From the NCBI GenBank assembly GCA_938091985.1, contig CALKOE010000259.1, forward strand, positions 1 to 6,420: a stretch of 6,420 nucleotides of DNA, written 5' to 3'. This document shows, piece by piece, positions 5,335-6,420 of the stretch. Source of the stretch: an uncultured Acidimicrobiales bacterium. Lineage in GTDB: Bacteria > Actinomycetota > Acidimicrobiia > Acidimicrobiales > Aldehydirespiratoraceae. Numbering within the stretch: the stretch's first letter is position 1; each line of letters starts with the position of its first letter. Below the pieces are notes generated by a model. That model saw nothing but the letters and a program-made list of their open reading frames with translations. It was not told the DNA's origin and did not search any database. The translations under genes were made by a program, and so were the position numbers.

Positions 5335-6420
5335 TTGCCGTCAGTACCCGACCAAGCTCCAGCTGTGGACCCCACCGCGTCCTCCCCTGCCCGGCGGGGC
5401 GAGTGGAAGGCCCGTCCCGTTCTCGCGTGGATCGTTCGGGCGACGCTGATCGTTGTACCGCTGCTTCTCAGTTGGCTGAGTGTTCGGGTGGCGATTCGCT
5501 TCGTGCCCCGCCCCGACGGCGTCGGCCCGACCGTGGCCTGGTTTGCAGGAGCGGTGGTGCTCTCGACGATCGTGCATCAGCTTGCTCGACGAGCGATGCG
5601 CCGGTTCACGTCGCTCAGCGTGCTCTTCAGCCTGTCGTTGACGTTCCCTGACGCCGCGCCGTCTCGCATGCGCGCGGCCTTCCTCTCGTCGAATGAAGAC
5701 TCGGCAGCGAGCCAGGCCTCGCTCGAATCTGCCATGAAGGCGAAGCGACTGGCCGGGTTGGTCACGAAGGTGAGTCGCCATGAGGCGCGCTCGGGTCGCC
5801 ACGGTGATCGAGTTCGCGGCTATGCGGAACTCATCGGTGAGGAACTCGGTCTCGACGACGAGGAGATGGAGCGACTTCGTTGGGCCACGTTGCTCCACGA
5901 TGTCGGCTTGCTCGATGTTCCCCGGCGAATTCTCGACACCCGCGGTGAGCTCGATCCCGAGGACCGACGTGTGGTCGAGCTGCACCCAGTGCACGCGGCC
6001 AAACACATGGCGCCGTTCGCTGACTGGCTCGGAGAATGGACCGGCGCGGCCACCGATCACCACGAACGCTGGGACGGGACCGGCTATCCCGTCGGCCTCG
6101 CCGGCGAGGAGATCTCACTGGCTGGTCGGATCGTGGCGGTTGCCGACGCCTACGACGCGATGACCGCAGCGCGCTCGTACAAGAAGCCGATCGACAGCGG
6201 CGCTGCTCGCAAGGAGCTGGTGGACAACGCGGGAACCCAGTTCGACCCGGCGGTCGTGCGGGCGTTCCTCAACGTCGGCATCGAACGACATCGTGTCGGC
6301 CTTGGCCCATTCGGTGCCCTCGTCGAAGTCATGTCGAACCTCGGAACTGTCGCCTCCGGTGCCACCGCCGGCGCAGGCGCGACCGCCGGCGCCGCGGTGG
6401 TCAGTGCCGTTGTCGTCGCC
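5335..6420 (+). CDS. Membrane-anchored HD-GYP domain protein, truncated at the 3' window edge
   Basis: The frame is open for 362 codons to the window edge. HD-GYP proteins are typically phosphodiesterases that hydrolyse cyclic di-GMP. Two hydrophobic segments (about residues 29-50 and 64-82) probably anchor it in the membrane. A short LSLTFPD-type linker follows, as I recall from actinobacterial relatives. The catalytic domain covers about 138-310. Candidate metal ligands are His156 (RHGDR), His188/Asp189 (LLHDVG), His217, His242/His243 and Asp271 (VADAYD). The GYP signature is WDGTGYP (246-252), and GTQFDP follows later. The usual H-D-x-G-K reads HDVGL, so Leu192 replaces the Lys. The C-terminal tail is Ala/Gly-rich with a six-residue near-repeat (ATAGAG, ATAGAA). 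No GGDEF or other sensor domain is visible. The start is TTG with AGGA upstream, or alternatively GTG at 5365. It is transcribed away from the operon and probably functions independently. Confidence 0.9.
   Translation, partial: MPSVPDQAPAVDPTASSPARRGEWKARPVLAWIVRATLIVVPLLLSWLSVRVAIRFVPRPDGVGPTVAWFAGAVVLSTIVHQLARRAMRRFTSLSVLFSLSLTFPDAAPSRMRAAFLSSNEDSAASQASLESAMKAKRLAGLVTKVSRHEARSGRHGDRVRGYAELIGEELGLDDEEMERLRWATLLHDVGLLDVPRRILDTRGELDPEDRRVVELHPVHAAKHMAPFADWLGEWTGAATDHHERWDGTGYPVGLAGEEISLAGRIVAVADAYDAMTAARSYKKPIDSGAARKELVDNAGTQFDPAVVRAFLNVGIERHRVGLGPFGALVEVMSNLGTVASGATAGAGATAGAAVVSAVVVA

Noticed and set aside
5235..5651. Plus-strand open frame with an ATG at 5303 near the HD-GYP start
   Set aside because: It is in a different frame from the HD-GYP domain, is Arg/Ser/Cys-rich, and ends inside the membrane-segment region of the real gene.
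5341..6063. Minus-strand open frame of 240 codons antisense to the HD-GYP gene
   Set aside because: Its translation is rich in Arg and His without domain logic. The plus strand has two membrane segments and a full HD-GYP signature over the same bases.
6361..6392. Near-direct repeat (ACCGCCGGCGC twice, 18 bases apart) as a possible mobile or regulatory repeat
   Set aside because: It lies in frame and encodes an Ala/Gly-rich protein tail, so it is explained as low-complexity coding sequence.

Overview
The window looks like chromosomal DNA from a high-GC actinobacterium. The support is strong G/C bias at third codon positions, GTG and TTG starts, a possible leaderless promoter of the TAnnnT type, and a membrane-anchored HD-GYP protein of a kind I associate with Actinobacteria. 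A lineage such as Acidimicrobiia is only a guess. I see no insertion sequence, phage gene, CRISPR array, tRNA or rRNA.

Layout. Positions 1-817 (+) hold the 3' part of an SGNH/GDSL-hydrolase-like gene whose start lies outside the window. It converges, with 15 bases between stop codons, on a tightly packed four-gene minus-strand operon (5165 down to 833). In transcription order the operon encodes a class II aldolase/adducin-like protein, an amidohydrolase-2 (ACMSD-like) metalloenzyme, a type-B carboxylesterase and a DHRS1-like short-chain dehydrogenase/reductase. Gaps are 12 bases, 2 bases and a 4-base ATGA overlap, so translation is probably coupled. A divergent intergenic region (5166-5334) separates the operon from a plus-strand HD-GYP gene that starts near 5335 and runs off the right edge. 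There is no gene-free stretch longer than 300 bases.

How the genes may work together. An esterase, an SDR, an amidohydrolase/decarboxylase-type enzyme and a class II aldolase in one transcript read most naturally as a catabolic cassette: ester hydrolysis, alcohol or ketone redox, then C-C bond cleavage, decarboxylation or hydration. No transporter or regulator is encoded with them here, and the substrate cannot be read from the sequence. The aldolase-like and amidohydrolase proteins both depart from the best-known active-site patterns of their superfamilies. The chemistry is therefore uncertain, and this operon is the best candidate for something undescribed. The HD-GYP protein is probably a separate c-di-GMP signalling gene, and the SGNH-like gene is probably unrelated to the operon.
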